Origin: Ptiloglossa arizonensis
Taxonomy: Eukaryota; Arthropoda; Insecta; Hymenoptera; Colletidae
DNA: 64,000 bases
Direction of reading: 5' to 3'
Assembly (NCBI RefSeq): GCF_051014685.1
Contig: NW_027479282.1
Location: 101,222 to 165,221 of the forward strand
In this document: positions 10,380 through 24,314 of the stretch, piece by piece
Position numbering within the stretch: the first letter of the stretch is position 1
Layout of the letters: the number at the start of each line of letters is the position of its first letter
The notes under the pieces: model-generated
Seen by the model: the letters and a program-made list of their open reading frames with translations, nothing else
Database searches by the model: none
Told to the model about the DNA's origin: nothing
Program-made: the position numbers and the translations under genes

Positions 10380-12878
10380 ATCAGACTTGCGAAAATTTTG
10401 ATGGTTTCTCAAACATTCCTTCACTTCAAACTCCCATATCTCGCGAACGGAATGAGGAACTCGAGAAATTCCTGTTGCATCTGAAAGCAGAAACACGCCC
10501 GGTTACAACCGTATGTGTATTTTTGCCCTAGGCCGTAGTAGTTATTGGTTTCGAGTATCATACTTGCGAAAATTTTGATAGTTTCTCAACCATTCCTTAA
10601 CTTCAAACTCCCATATCTCGCGAACGGATTGACGAACTCGAGAAATGCCTGTTGCATCTGAAAGTAGAAACTCGCCCGATTACAACGGTATGTGTATTTT
10701 TGCCCTAGGCCATAGTAGTTATTGGTTTCGAGTATCAGACTTGCGAAAATTTTGACGGTTTCTCAAACATTCCTTCACTTCAAACTCCCATATCTCGCGA
10801 ACGGAATGAGGAACTCGAGAAATTCCTGTTGCATCTGAAAGCAGAAACACGCCCGATTACAACGGTATGTGTATTTTTGTCCTAGGCCATAGTAGTTATT
10901 GGTTTCGAGTATCAGACTTGCGAAAATTTTGTTGGTTTCTCAATCATTCCTTAAATTCAAACTCCCATATCTCGCGATCCGATTGACGAACTCGAGAAAT
11001 TCCTGTTGCATCTGAAAGTAGAAACTCGCCCGATTACAACGGTATGTGTATTTCTCCCCCAGGCCATTGTAGTTATTGGTTTCGAGTATCAGACTTGCGA
11101 AAATTTTGATTGTTTCTCAACCATTCCTTAATTTCAGTCTCCCATATCTCGCGAACGGATTGTCGAACTCGAGAAATTCCTGTTGCACCTGAAAGTAGAA
11201 ACTCGCCCGACAACAACGGTATGTGTATTTTTGCCCTAGGCCGTAGTAGTTATTGGTTTCGAGTATCAGACTTGCGAAAATTTTGATGGTTTCTCAACCA
11301 TTCCTTAACTTCAAGCTCCCATATCTCGCGAACGGAATGAGGAACTCGAGAAATTCCTGTTGCATCTGAAAGAAGAAACTCGCCCGATTACAACCGTGTG
11401 TGTACTATTCCCCTAGGCTATTCCACTTATTGGTTTCGAGTATCAGACTTGCGAAAATTTTGATGGTTTCTCAACCATTCCTTAACTTCAAACACCCATA
11501 TCTCGCGAACGGATTGATGAACTCGAGAAAATCCTGTTGCATCTGAAAGCAGAAACTCGCCCGATTACAACGGTATGTGTATTTTTGCCCTAGGCCATAG
11601 TAGTTATTGGTTTCGAGTATCAGACTTGCGAAAATTTTGATGGTTTCTCAAACATTCCTTCACTTCAAACTCCCATATCTCGCGAACGGAATGAGGAACT
11701 CGAGAAATTCCTGTTGCATCTGAAAGCACAAACACGCCCGATTACAACGGTATGTGTATTTTTGTCCTAGGCCGTAGTAGTTATTGGTTTCGAGTATCAG
11801 ACTTGCGAAAATTTTGTTGGTTTCTCAATCATTCCTTAAATTCAAACTCCCATATCTCGCGATCCGATTGACGAACTCGAGAAATTCCTGTTGCATCTGA
11901 AAGTAGAAACTCGCCCGATTACAACGGTATGTGTATTTTTCCCCCAGGCCATTGTAGTTATTGGATTCGAGTATCAGACTTGCGAAAATTTTGATGGTTT
12001 CTCAACCATTCCTTAAATTCAGACTCCCATATCTCGCGAACGGATTGTCGAACTCGAGAAATTTCTGTTGCATCTGAAAGCAGAAACACGCCCGATTACA
12101 ACGGTATGTGTATTTTTGCCCTAGGCCATAGTAGTTATTGGTTTCGAGTATCAGACTTGCGAAAATTTTGTTGGTTTCTCAACCATTCCTTAAATTCAAA
12201 CTCCCATATCTCGCGATCCGATTGACGAACTCGAGAAATTCCTGTTGCATCTGAAAGTAGAAACTCGCCCGATTACAACGGTATGTGTATTTTTGCCCTA
12301 GGCCATAGTAGTTATTTGTTTCGAGTATCAGACTTGCGAAAATTTTGATGGTTTCTCAAACATTCCTTCAATTCAAACTCCCATATCTCGCGAACGGAAT
12401 GAGGAACTCGAGAAATTCCTGTTGCATCTGAAAGCAGAAACACGCCCGGTTACAACGGTATGTGTATTTTTGCCCTAGGCCGTAGTAGTTATTGGTTTCG
12501 AGTTTCAGACTTGCGAAAATTTTGATAGTTTCTCAACCATTCCTTAACTTCAAACTCCCATATCTCGCGAACGGATTGACGAACTCGAGAAATGCCTGTT
12601 GCATCTGAAAGTAGAAACTCGCCCGATTACAACGGTATGTGTATTTTTGCCCTAGGCCATAGTAGTTATTGGTTTCGAGTATCAGACTTGCGAAAATTTT
12701 GACGGTTTCTCAAACATTCCTTCACTTCAAACTCCCATATCTCGCGAACGGAATGAGGAACTCGAGAAATTCCTGTTGCATCTGAAAGCAGAAACACGCC
12801 CGATTACAACGGTATGTGTATTTTTGTCCTAGGCCATAGTAGTTATTGGTTTCGAGTATCAGACTTGCGAAAATTTTG
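10380..12878. repeat. 11-monomer repeat, one full and one partial copy
   Basis: Markers CCCGGTTACAAC (GGTT at 10,501 and 12,448), GAAATGCC with AAAGTAG, and GACGGTTTC recur 1,947 bp apart (11 x 177). The second copy stops near 12,878, where the K cassette begins. Inside the unit, the TTCACTTC, GTCCTAGG and GCGATCCG monomers also repeat 885 bp apart (GATCC at 10,976 and 11,861), with a further GCGATCCG monomer at 12,215. Confidence 0.8.
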
Positions 12879-15810
12879 ATGGTTTCTCAACCATTGCTTC
12901 ACTTCAAACTCCCATATCTCGCGAACGGATTGACGAACTCGAGAAGTTCCTGTTGCATCTGAAAGCAGAAACTCGTCCGATTACAACGGTATGTGTATTT
13001 TTGCCCTAGGCCATAGTAGTCATTGGTTTCGTGTGTCAGACTTGCGAAAATTTTGATGGTTTCTCAACCATTCCTTAAATTCAAACTCCCATATCTCGCG
13101 AACGGATTGACGAACTCGAGAAAATCCTGTTGCATCTGAAAGCAGAAACTCGTCCGATTACAACGGTATGTGTATTGTTGCCCTAGGCCATAGTAGTTAT
13201 TGGTTTCGAGTATCAGACTTTCGAAAATTTTGATGGTTCCTCAACCATTCCTTAACTTCAAACTCCCATATCTCGCGAACGGATTGACGAACTCGAGAAA
13301 TTCCTATTGCATCTGAAAGCAGAAAGTCGCCCGATTACAACGGTATGTGTATTTTTGCCCTAGGCCATAGTAGTTATTGGTTTCGAGTATCAGACTTGCG
13401 AAAATTTTGATGGTTTCTCAACCATTCCTTAATTTCAGACACCCATATCTCGCGAACGGGTTGTCGAACTCGAGAAATTCCTGTTGCATCTGAAAGCAGA
13501 AACACGCCCGATTACAACAGTATGTGTATTTTTGACCTAGGCCATAGTAGTTATTGGTTTCGAGTATCAGACTTGCGAAAATTTTGATGGTTTCTCAACC
13601 ATTCCTTAACTTCAAACTCCCATATCTCGCGAACGGATTGTCGAACTCGACAAGTTCCTGTTGCATCTGAAAGCAGAAACACGCCCGATTACAACGGTAT
13701 GTGTATTTTTGCCCTAGGCCATAGTAGTTATTGGTATCGAGTATCAGACTTGCGAAAACTTTGATGGTTTCTCAACCATTCCTTAACTTCAAACTCCCAT
13801 ATCTCGCGAACGGAATGAGGAACTCAAGAAATTCCTGTTGCATCTGAAAGCAGAAGCCCGCCCGATTACAACCGTGTGTGTACTTTTCCCCTAGGCCATT
13901 CCACTTATTGGTTTCGAGTATCAGAATTGCGAAAATTTTGATGGTTTCTCAACCATTCCATAACTTCAAACACCCATATCTCGCGAGCGGATTGACGAAC
14001 TCGTGAAATTCCTGTTGCACCTGAAAGCAGAAACCCGCCTGATTACAGTGGCATGTGTATTTTTGCCCTAGGCCATAGTAGTTATTGGTTTCGATATCAG
14101 ACTTGCGAAAATTTTGATGGTTTCTCAACCATTCCTTAATTTCAGACACCCATATCTCGCGAACGGGTTGTCGAACTCGAGAAATTCCTGTTGCATCTGA
14201 AAGCAGAAACACGCCCGATTACAACAGTATGTGTATTTTTGCCCTAGGCCGTAGTAGTTATTGGTTTCGAGTATCAGAATTGCGAAAATTTTGATGGTTT
14301 CTCAACCATTCCATAACTTCAAACACCCATATCTCGCGAGCGGATTGACGAACTCGTGAAATTCCTGTTGCACCTGAAAGCAGAAACCCGCCTGATTACA
14401 GTGGCATGTGTATTTTTGCCCTAGGCCATAGTAGTTATTGGTTTCGAGTACCAGACTTGCGAAAATTTTGATGGTTTCTCCACCATTCCATAACTTCAAA
14501 CACCCATATCTCGCGAGCGGATTGACGAACTCGAGAAATTCCTGTTGCACCTGAAAGCAGAAACCCGCCTTATTACAATGACATGTGTATTTTTGCCCTA
14601 GGCCATAGTAGTTATTGGTTTCGATATCAGACTTGCGAAAATTTTGATGGTTTCTCAACCATTCCTTAAATTCAGACTCCCATATCTCGCGAACGGATTG
14701 TCGCACTCGAGAAATTCCTGTTGCATCTGAAAGCAGAAACACGCCCGATTACAACGGTATGTGTATTTTTGCCCTAGGCCATAGTAGTTATTGGTATCGA
14801 GTACCAGACTTGCGAAAATTTTGACGGTTTCTCAACCATTCCTTCACTTCAAACTCCCGAATCTCGCGAACGGATTGACGAACTCGAGAACTTCCTGTTG
14901 CATCTGGAAGCAGAAACTCGTCCGATTACAACGGTACGTGTATTTTTGCCCTAGGCCATAGTAGTTATTGGTTTCGAGTATCAGACTTGCGAAAATTTTG
15001 ATGGTTTCTCAACCATTCCATAACTTCAAACACCCATATCTCGCGAACGGATTGACGAACTCGAGAAATTCCTGTTGCATCTGAAAGCAGAAACCCGCCT
15101 GATTACAATGGCATGTGTATTTTTGCCCTAGGCCATAGTAGTTATTGGTTTCGAGTATCAGACTTGCGAAAATTTTGATCGTTTCTCAACCATTCCTTAA
15201 ATTCAGACTCCCATATCTCGCGAACGGATTGTCGAACTCGAGAAATTCCTATTGCATCTGAAAGCAGAAACTCGCCCGATTACAACTGTATGTGTATTTT
15301 TGCCCTAGGCCACAGTAGTTATTGGTTTCGAGTACCAGACTTGCGAAAATTTTGATGGTTTCTCAACCATTCCTTCACTTCAAACTCCCGAATCTCGCGA
15401 ACGGATTGACGAACTCGAGAAGTTCCTGTTGCATCTGAAAGCAGAAACTCTTCCGATTACAACGGTACGTGTATTTTTGCCCTAGGCCATAGTAGTTATT
15501 GGTTTCGAGTATCAGACTTGCGAAAATTTTGATGGTTTCTCAACCATTCCACAAATTCAAACACCCATATCTCGCGAACGGATTGACGAACTCGAGAAAT
15601 TCCTGTTGCATCTGAAAGCAGAAACGCGCCTGATTACAATGGCATGTGTATTTTTGCCCTAGGCCATAGTAGTTATTGGTTTCGAGTACCAGACTTGCGA
15701 AAATTTTGATGGTTTCTCAACCATTCCATAACTTCAAACACCCGTATCTCGCGAACGGAATGAGGAACTCGAGAAATTCCTGTTGCATCTGAGAGCAGAA
15801 ACACGCCCGA
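12826..15810. repeat. Long imperfect duplication, right copy (left copy 6,103-8,560)
   Basis: It carries the left copy's markers in order (GACAAGTTCC at 13,649, CGTGAAATTCC near 14,001 and 14,356, TTCTCCACC near 14,478) but is three monomers longer. The extra pair at about 13,950-14,300 includes a second TTCGATATC deletion monomer and a GGGTTGTCG monomer. The extra single monomer at about 15,480-15,660 has CACAAATTC. Confidence 0.8.
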
Positions 15811-16012
15811 TTACAACGGTATGTGTATTTTTGCCCTATGCCATAGTAGTTATTGGTATCGAGTATCAGACTTGCGAAAATTTTGATGGTTTCTCAACCA
15901 TTCCTTAATTTCAGACTCCCGTATCTCGCGAACGGATTGACGAACTCGAGAAATTCCTGTTGCACCTGAAAGCAGGAACCCGCCTGATTACAGTGGCATG
16001 TGTATTTTTGCC

Positions 16013-17273
16013 CTAGGCCATAGTAGTTATTGGTTTCGAGTATCAGACTTGCGAAAATTTTGATGGTTTCTCAACCATTGCTTCACTTCAAACTCCCATA
16101 TCTCGCGAACGGATTGACGAACTCGAGAAGTTCCTGTTGCATCTGAAAACAGAAACTCGTCCGATTACAACGGTATGTGTATTTTTGCCCTAGGCCATAG
16201 TAGTCATTGGTTTCGTGTATCAGACTTGCGAAAATTTTGATGGTTTCTCAACCATTCCTTAACTTCAAACTCCCATATCTCGCGAACGGATTGACGAACT
16301 CGAGAAAATCCTGTTGCATCTGAAAGCAGAAACTCGTCCGATTACAACGGTATGTGTATTGTTGCCCTAGGCCATAGTAGTTATTGGTTTCGAGTATCAG
16401 ACTTTCGAAAATTTTGATGGTTCCTCAACCATTCCTTAACTTCAAACTCCCATATCTCGCGAACGGATTGACGAACTCGAGAAATTCCTATTGCATCTGA
16501 AAGCAGAAAGTCGCCCGATTACAACGGTATGTGTATTTTTGCCCTAGGCCATAGTAGTTATTGGTTTCGAGTATCAGACTTGCGAAAATTTTGATGGTTT
16601 CTCAACCATTCCTTAATTTCAGACACCCATATCTCGCGAACGGGTTGTCGAACTCGAGAAATTCCTGTTGCATCTGAAAGCAGAAACACGCCCGATTACA
16701 ACAGTATGTGTATTTTTGACCTAGGCCATAGTAGTTATTGGTTTCGAGTATTAGACTTGCGAAAATTTTGATGGTTTCTCAACCATTGCTTCACTTCAAA
16801 CTCCCATATCTCGCGAACGGATTGACGAACTCGAGAAGTTCCTGTTGCATCTGAAAGCAGAAACTCGTCCGATTACAACGGTATGTGTATTTTTGCCCTA
16901 GGCCATAGTAGTCATTGGTTTCGTGTATCAGACTTGCGAAAATTTTGATGGTTTCTCAACCATTCCTTAACTTCAAACTCCCATATCTCGCGAACGGATT
17001 GACGAACTCGAGAAAATCCTGTTGCATCTGAAAGCAGAAACTCGTCCGATTACAACGGTATGTGTATTGTTGCCCTAGGCCATAGTAGTTATTGGTTTCG
17101 AGTATCAGACTTTCGAAAATTTTGATGGTTCCTCAACCATTCCTTAACTTCAAACTCCCATATCTCGCGAACGGATTGACGAACTCGAGAAATTCCTATT
17201 GCATCTGAAAGCAGAAAGTCGCCCGATTACAACGGTATGTGTATTTTTGCCCTAGGCCATAGTAGTTATTGGT
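16013..17273. repeat. 4-monomer (708-bp) repeat, about 1.8 copies
   Basis: The core of the K cassette is tandemly repeated: 16,013-16,720 and 16,721-17,273, exactly 708 bp apart. The second copy ends where TTGGTATCGAG replaces TTGGTTTCGAG. The copies differ at few places, such as AAAACAGA at 16,145 versus AAAGCAGA and TATTAGAC at 16,749 versus TATCAGAC. Confidence 0.85.
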
Positions 17274-18298
17274 ATCGAGTATCAGACTTGCGAAAACTTT
17301 GATGGTTTCTCAACCATTCCTTAACTTCAAACTCCCATATCTCGCGAACGGAATGAGGAACTCGAGAAATTCCTGTTGCATCTGAAAGCAGAAGCCCGCC
17401 CGATTACAACCGTGTGTGTACTTTTCCCCTAGGCCATTCCACTTATTGGTTTCGAGTATCAGAATTGCGAAAATTTTGATGGTTTCTCAACCATTCCATA
17501 ACTTCAAACACCCATATCTCGCGAGCGGATTGACGAACTCGTGAAATTCCTGTTGCACCTGAAAGCAGAAACCCGCCTGATTACAGTGGCATGTGTATTT
17601 TTGCCCTAGGCCATAGTAGTTATTGGTATCGAGTACCAGACTTGCGAAAATTTTGACGGTTTCTCAACCATTCCTTCACTCCAAACTCCCGAATCTCGCG
17701 AACGGATTGACGAACTCGAGAACTTCCTGTTGCATCTGGAAGCAGAAACTCGTCCGATTACAACGGTACGTGTATTTTTGCCCTAGGCCATAGTAGTTAT
17801 TGGTTTCGAGTATCAGACTTGCGAAAATTTTGATGGTTTCTCAACCATTCCATAACTTCAAACACCCATATCTCGCGAACGGATTGACGAACTCGAGAAA
17901 TTCCTGTTGCATCTGAAAGCAGAAACCCGCCTGATTACAATGGCATGTGTATTTTTGCCCTAGGCCACAGTAGTTATTGGTTTCGAGTACCAGACTTGCG
18001 AAAATTTTGATGGTTTCTCAACCATTCCTTCACTTCAAACTCCCGAATCTCGCGAACGGATTGACGAACTCGAGAAGTTCCTGTTGCATCTGAAAGCAGA
18101 AACTCTTCCGATTACAACGGTACGTGTATTTTTGCCCTAGGCCATAGTAGTTATTGGTTTCGAGTATCAGACTTGCGAAAATTTTGATGGTTCCTCAACC
18201 ATTCCACAACTTCAAACACCCATATCTCGCGAACGGATTGACGAACTCGAGAAATTCCTGTTGCATCTGAAAGCAGAAACCCGCCTGATTACAATGGC

Positions 18299-21200
18299 AT
18301 GTGTATTTTTGCCCTAGGCCATAGTAGTTATTGGTTTCGAGTACCAGACTTGCGAAAATTTTGATGGTTTCTCAACCATTCCATAACTTCAAACACCCGT
18401 ATCTCGCGAACGGAATGAGGAACTCGAGAAATTCCTGTTGCATCTGAGAGCAGAAACACGCCCGATTACAACGGTATGTGTATTTTTGCCCTATGCCATA
18501 GTAGTTATTGGTATCGAGTATCAGACTTGCGAAAATTTTGATGGTTTCTCAACCATTCCTTAATTTCAGACTCCCATATCTCGCGAACGGATTGACGAAC
18601 TCGAGAAATTCCTGTTGCACCTGAAAGCAGGAACCCGCCTGATTACAGTGGCATGTGTATTTTTGCCCTAGGCCATAGTAGTTATTGGTTTCGAGTACCA
18701 GACTTGCGAAAATTTTGATGGTTTCTCAACCATTCCATAACTTCAAACACCCATATCTCGCGAGCGGATTGACGAACTCGAGAAATTCCTGTTGCACCTG
18801 AAAGCAGAAACCCGCCTGATTACAATGGCATGTGTTTTTTTGCCCTAGGCCATAGTAGTTATTGGTTTCGATATCAGACTTGCGAAAATTTTGATGGTTT
18901 CTCAACCATTCCTTAAATTCAGACTCCCATATCTCGCGAACGGATTGTCGCACTCGAGAAATTCCTGTTGCATCTGAAAGCAGAAACACGCCCGATTACA
19001 ACGGTATGTGTATTTTTGCCCTAGGCCATAGTAGTTATTGGTATCGAGTCTCAGACTTGCGAAAATTTTGATGGTTTCTCAACCATTCCTTAATTTCATA
19101 CTCCCATATCTCGCGAACGGATTGACGAACTCGAGAAATTCCTGTTGCATCTGAAAGTAGAAACTCGCCCGATTACAACGGTGTGTGTATTTTTGCCCTA
19201 GGCCATAGTAGTTATTGGTTTCGAGTACCAGACTTGCGAAAATTTTGATGGTTTCTCAACCATTCCATAACTTCAAACACCCGTATCTCGCGAACGGAAT
19301 GAGGAACTCGAGAAATTCCTGTTGCATCTGAAAACCGAAACTCGCCCGATTACAACCGTGTGTGTACTTTTCCCCTAGGCCATTCCACTTATTGGTTTCG
19401 AGTATCAGACTTGCGAAAATTTTGATGGTTTCTCAACCATTCCTTAACTTCAAACTCCCATATCTCGCGAACGGATTGACGAACTCGAGAAATTTCTGTT
19501 GCATCTGAAAGCAGAAACTCGCCCGATTACAACGGTATGTGTATTATTGCCCTAGGCCATAGTAGTTATTGGTTTCGAGTACCAGACTTGCGAAAATTTT
19601 GATGGTTTCTCAACCATTCCATAACTTCAAACACCCGTATCTCGCGAACGGAATGAGGAACTCGAGAAATTCCTGTTGCGTCTGAAAACAGAAACTCGCC
19701 CGATTACAACCGTGTGTGTACTTTTCCCCTAGGCCATTCCACTTATTGGTTTCGAGTATCAGACTTTCGAAAATTTTGATGGTTTCTCAACCATTCCTTA
19801 ACTTCAAACTCCCATATCTCGCGAACGGATTGACGAACTCGAGAAATTTCTGTTGCATCTGAAAGCAGAAACTCGCCCGATTACAACGGTATGTGTATTA
19901 TTGCCCTAGGCCATAGTAGTTATTGGTTTCGAGTACCAGACTTGCGAAAATTTTGATGGTTTCTCAACCATTCCATAACTTCAAACACCCGTATCTCGCG
20001 AACGGAATGAGGAACTCGAGAAATTCCTGTTGCATCTGAAAACAGAAACTCGCCCGATTACAACCGTGTGTGTACTTTTCCCCTAGGCCATTCCACTTAT
20101 TGGTTTCGAGTATCAGACTTTCGAAAATTTTGATGGTTTCTCAACCATTCCTTAACTTCAAACTCCCATATCTCGCGAACGGATTGACGAACTCGAGAAA
20201 TTCCTATTGCATCTGAAACCAGAAACTCGCCCGATTACAACTGTATGTGTATTTTTGCCCTAGGCAACAGTAGTTATTGGTTTCGAGTATCAGACTTGCG
20301 AAAATTTTGATGGTTTCTCAACCATTCCTTAATTTCAGACACCCATACCTCGTGAACGGGTTGTCGAACTCGAGAAATTCCTGTTGCATCTGAAAGCAGA
20401 AACACGCCCGATTACAACGGTATGGGTATTTTTGCCCTAGGCCATAGTAGTTATTGGTTTCGAGTATCAGACTTGCGAAAATTTTGATTGATTCTCAACC
20501 ATTCCTTAACTTCAAACTCCCATATCTCGCGAACGGATTGACGACCTCGACAAATTCCTGTTGCATCTGAAAGCAGAAACACGCCCGATTACAACGGTAT
20601 GTGTATTTTTTCCCTAGGCCGTAGTAGTTATCGGTTTCGAGTATCAGACTTGCGAAAATTTTGATGGCTTCTCAACCATTCCTTAACTTCAAACTCCCAT
20701 ATCTCGCGAACGGATTGACGAACTCGAGAAATGCCTGTTGCATCTGAAAGTAGAAACTCGCCCGATTACAACGGTATGTGTATTTTTGCCCTAGGCCATA
20801 GTAGTTATTGGTTTCGAGTATCAGACTTGCGAAAATTTTGATGGTTTCTCAAACATTCCTTCACTTCAAACTCCCATATATCGCGAACTGAATGAGGAAC
20901 TCGAGAAATTCCTGTTGCATCTGAAAGCAGAAACACGCCCGATTACAACGGTATGTGTATTTTTGTCCTAGGACATAGTAGTTATTGGTTTCGAGTATCA
21001 GACATGCGAAAATTTTGTTGGTTTCTCAACCATTCCTTAAATTCAAACTCCCATATCTCGCGATCCGATTGACGAACTCGAGAAATTCCTGTTGCATCTG
21101 AAAGTAGAAACTCGCCCGATTACAACGGTATGTGTATTTTTCCCCCAGGCCATTGAAGTTATTGGTTTCGAGTATCAGACTTGCGAAAATTTTGATTGTT

Positions 21201-21306
21201 TCTCAACCATTCCTTAATTTCAGTCTCCCATATCTCGCGAACGGATTGTCGAACTCGAGAAATTCCTGTTGCACCTGAAAGTAGAAACTCGTCCGATTAC
21301 AACGGT
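18299..21306. repeat. 17-monomer unit B, copy 1 (3,008 bp)
   Basis: This unit is followed directly by a near-identical copy. The only difference I saw from copy 2 is GACATGCG at 21,003, where the others have GACTTGCG. Contents in order: GAGAGCAG monomer, TTCGATATC deletion monomer (about 18,871), an alternation of GTATTATTGCC and GTGTGTACTTTTCCCC monomers, a CGTGAACGGG monomer, and GCGATCCG with CCATTGAAG. Its length is 17 x 177 minus 1, the 1 being the deletion monomer. The left edge is set by loss of similarity upstream of TATGTGTATT. Confidence 0.93.
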
Positions 21307-24300
21307 ATGTGTATTTTTGCCCTAGGCCATAGTAGTTATTGGTTTCGAGTACCAGACTTGCGAAAATTTTGATGGTTTCTCAACCATTCCATAACTTCAA
21401 ACACCCGTATCTCGCGAACGGAATGAGGAACTCGAGAAATTCCTGTTGCATCTGAGAGCAGAAACACGCCCGATTACAACGGTATGTGTATTTTTGCCCT
21501 ATGCCATAGTAGTTATTGGTATCGAGTATCAGACTTGCGAAAATTTTGATGGTTTCTCAACCATTCCTTAATTTCAGACTCCCATATCTCGCGAACGGAT
21601 TGACGAACTCGAGAAATTCCTGTTGCACCTGAAAGCAGGAACCCGCCTGATTACAGTGGCATGTGTATTTTTGCCCTAGGCCATAGTAGTTATTGGTTTC
21701 GAGTACCAGACTTGCGAAAATTTTGATGGTTTCTCAACCATTCCATAACTTCAAACACCCATATCTCGCGAGCGGATTGACGAACTCGAGAAATTCCTGT
21801 TGCACCTGAAAGCAGAAACCCGCCTGATTACAATGGCATGTGTTTTTTTGCCCTAGGCCATAGTAGTTATTGGTTTCGATATCAGACTTGCGAAAATTTT
21901 GATGGTTTCTCAACCATTCCTTAAATTCAGACTCCCATATCTCGCGAACGGATTGTCGCACTCGAGAAATTCCTGTTGCATCTGAAAGCAGAAACACGCC
22001 CGATTACAACGGTATGTGTATTTTTGCCCTAGGCCATAGTAGTTATTGGTATCGAGTCTCAGACTTGCGAAAATTTTGATGGTTTCTCAACCATTCCTTA
22101 ATTTCATACTCCCATATCTCGCGAACGGATTGACGAACTCGAGAAATTCCTGTTGCATCTGAAAGTAGAAACTCGCCCGATTACAACGGTGTGTGTATTT
22201 TTGCCCTAGGCCATAGTAGTTATTGGTTTCGAGTACCAGACTTGCGAAAATTTTGATGGTTTCTCAACCATTCCATAACTTCAAACACCCGTATCTCGCG
22301 AACGGAATGAGGAACTCGAGAAATTCCTGTTGCATCTGAAAACCGAAACTCGCCCGATTACAACCGTGTGTGTACTTTTCCCCTAGGCCATTCCACTTAT
22401 TGGTTTCGAGTATCAGACTTGCGAAAATTTTGATGGTTTCTCAACCATTCCTTAACTTCAAACTCCCATATCTCGCGAACGGATTGACGAACTCGAGAAA
22501 TTTCTGTTGCATCTGAAAGCAGAAACTCGCCCGATTACAACGGTATGTGTATTATTGCCCTAGGCCATAGTAGTTATTGGTTTCGAGTACCAGACTTGCG
22601 AAAATTTTGATGGTTTCTCAACCATTCCATAACTTCAAACACCCGTATCTCGCGAACGGAATGAGGAACTCGAGAAATTCCTGTTGCGTCTGAAAACAGA
22701 AACTCGCCCGATTACAACCGTGTGTGTACTTTTCCCCTAGGCCATTCCACTTATTGGTTTCGAGTATCAGACTTTCGAAAATTTTGATGGTTTCTCAACC
22801 ATTCCTTAACTTCAAACTCCCATATCTCGCGAACGGATTGACGAACTCGAGAAATTTCTGTTGCATCTGAAAGCAGAAACTCGCCCGATTACAACGGTAT
22901 GTGTATTATTGCCCTAGGCCATAGTAGTTATTGGTTTCGAGTACCAGACTTGCGAAAATTTTGATGGTTTCTCAACCATTCCATAACTTCAAACACCCGT
23001 ATCTCGCGAACGGAATGAGGAACTCGAGAAATTCCTGTTGCATCTGAAAACAGAAACTCGCCCGATTACAACCGTGTGTGTACTTTTCCCCTAGGCCATT
23101 CCACTTATTGGTTTCGAGTATCAGACTTTCGAAAATTTTGATGGTTTCTCAACCATTCCTTAACTTCAAACTCCCATATCTCGCGAACGGATTGACGAAC
23201 TCGAGAAATTCCTATTGCATCTGAAACCAGAAACTCGCCCGATTACAACTGTATGTGTATTTTTGCCCTAGGCAACAGTAGTTATTGGTTTCGAGTATCA
23301 GACTTGCGAAAATTTTGATGGTTTCTCAACCATTCCTTAATTTCAGACACCCATACCTCGTGAACGGGTTGTCGAACTCGAGAAATTCCTGTTGCATCTG
23401 AAAGCAGAAACACGCCCGATTACAACGGTATGGGTATTTTTGCCCTAGGCCATAGTAGTTATTGGTTTCGAGTATCAGACTTGCGAAAATTTTGATTGAT
23501 TCTCAACCATTCCTTAACTTCAAACTCCCATATCTCGCGAACGGATTGACGACCTCGACAAATTCCTGTTGCATCTGAAAGCAGAAACACGCCCGATTAC
23601 AACGGTATGTGTATTTTTTCCCTAGGCCGTAGTAGTTATCGGTTTCGAGTATCAGACTTGCGAAAATTTTGATGGCTTCTCAACCATTCCTTAACTTCAA
23701 ACTCCCATATCTCGCGAACGGATTGACGAACTCGAGAAATGCCTGTTGCATCTGAAAGTAGAAACTCGCCCGATTACAACGGTATGTGTATTTTTGCCCT
23801 AGGCCATAGTAGTTATTGGTTTCGAGTATCAGACTTGCGAAAATTTTGATGGTTTCTCAAACATTCCTTCACTTCAAACTCCCATATATCGCGAACTGAA
23901 TGAGGAACTCGAGAAATTCCTGTTGCATCTGAAAGCAGAAACACGCCCGATTACAACGGTATGTGTATTTTTGTCCTAGGACATAGTAGTTATTGGTTTC
24001 GAGTATCAGACTTGCGAAAATTTTGTTGGTTTCTCAACCATTCCTTAAATTCAAACTCCCATATCTCGCGATCCGATTGACGAACTCGAGAAATTCCTGT
24101 TGCATCTGAAAGTAGAAACTCGCCCGATTACAACGGTATGTGTATTTTTCCCCCAGGCCATTGAAGTTATTGGTTTCGAGTATCAGACTTGCGAAAATTT
24201 TGATTGTTTCTCAACCATTCCTTAATTTCAGTCTCCCATATCTCGCGAACGGATTGTCGAACTCGAGAAATTCCTGTTGCACCTGAAAGTAGAAACTCGT

Positions 24301-24314
24301 CCGATTACAACGGT
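21307..24314. repeat. 17-monomer unit B, copy 2
   Basis: Near-identical to copy 1 at an offset of 3,008 bp and to copy 3 at 6,900 bp. The right edge is seen at about 24,336, where CCGTAG replaces the CCATAG that opens the next B copy. The junction with copy 1 falls inside the conserved stretch TATGTGTATTTTTGCCCTAG, so the exact crossover base cannot be fixed. Confidence 0.93.

Larger units (their letters stand above)
6194..17500. repeat. K cassette, five copies
   Basis: The cassette opens with a TTGCTTCAC monomer leading into GAAGTTCC and GTCATTGGTTTCGTG. Next come GAGAAAATCC, GTATTGTTGCCC, ACTTTCGAAAATT with GGTTCCTC, TTCCTATTGC with GAAAGTCGC, and usually GGGTTGTCG with ACAGTATG. Copies start at 6,194, 9,202, 12,917, 16,101 and 16,809. 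Spacings are 3,008, 3,715, 3,184 and 708 bp, each a whole number of monomers less known 1-base deletions. A truncated copy fused to a GAGAGCAG monomer lies at about 8,494-8,850. The first copy has CTTCCCTTC and TTTCCTGTATC where the others have CTTCACTTC and TTTCGTGT. Confidence 0.8.
6103..18298. repeat. Domain II: cassette-rich region
   Basis: About 69 monomers. The region is built from repeated 4- to 5-monomer cassettes, a long imperfect duplication (6,103-8,560 with 12,826-15,810), an 11-monomer repeat (10,380-12,878) and a 4-monomer repeat (16,013-17,273). It holds five 1-base deletions: TTCGATATC at about 7,548, 10,378, 14,094 and 14,624, and GTGTGATAC at about 9,986. No sequence other than the satellite was seen. 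Confidence 0.85.
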
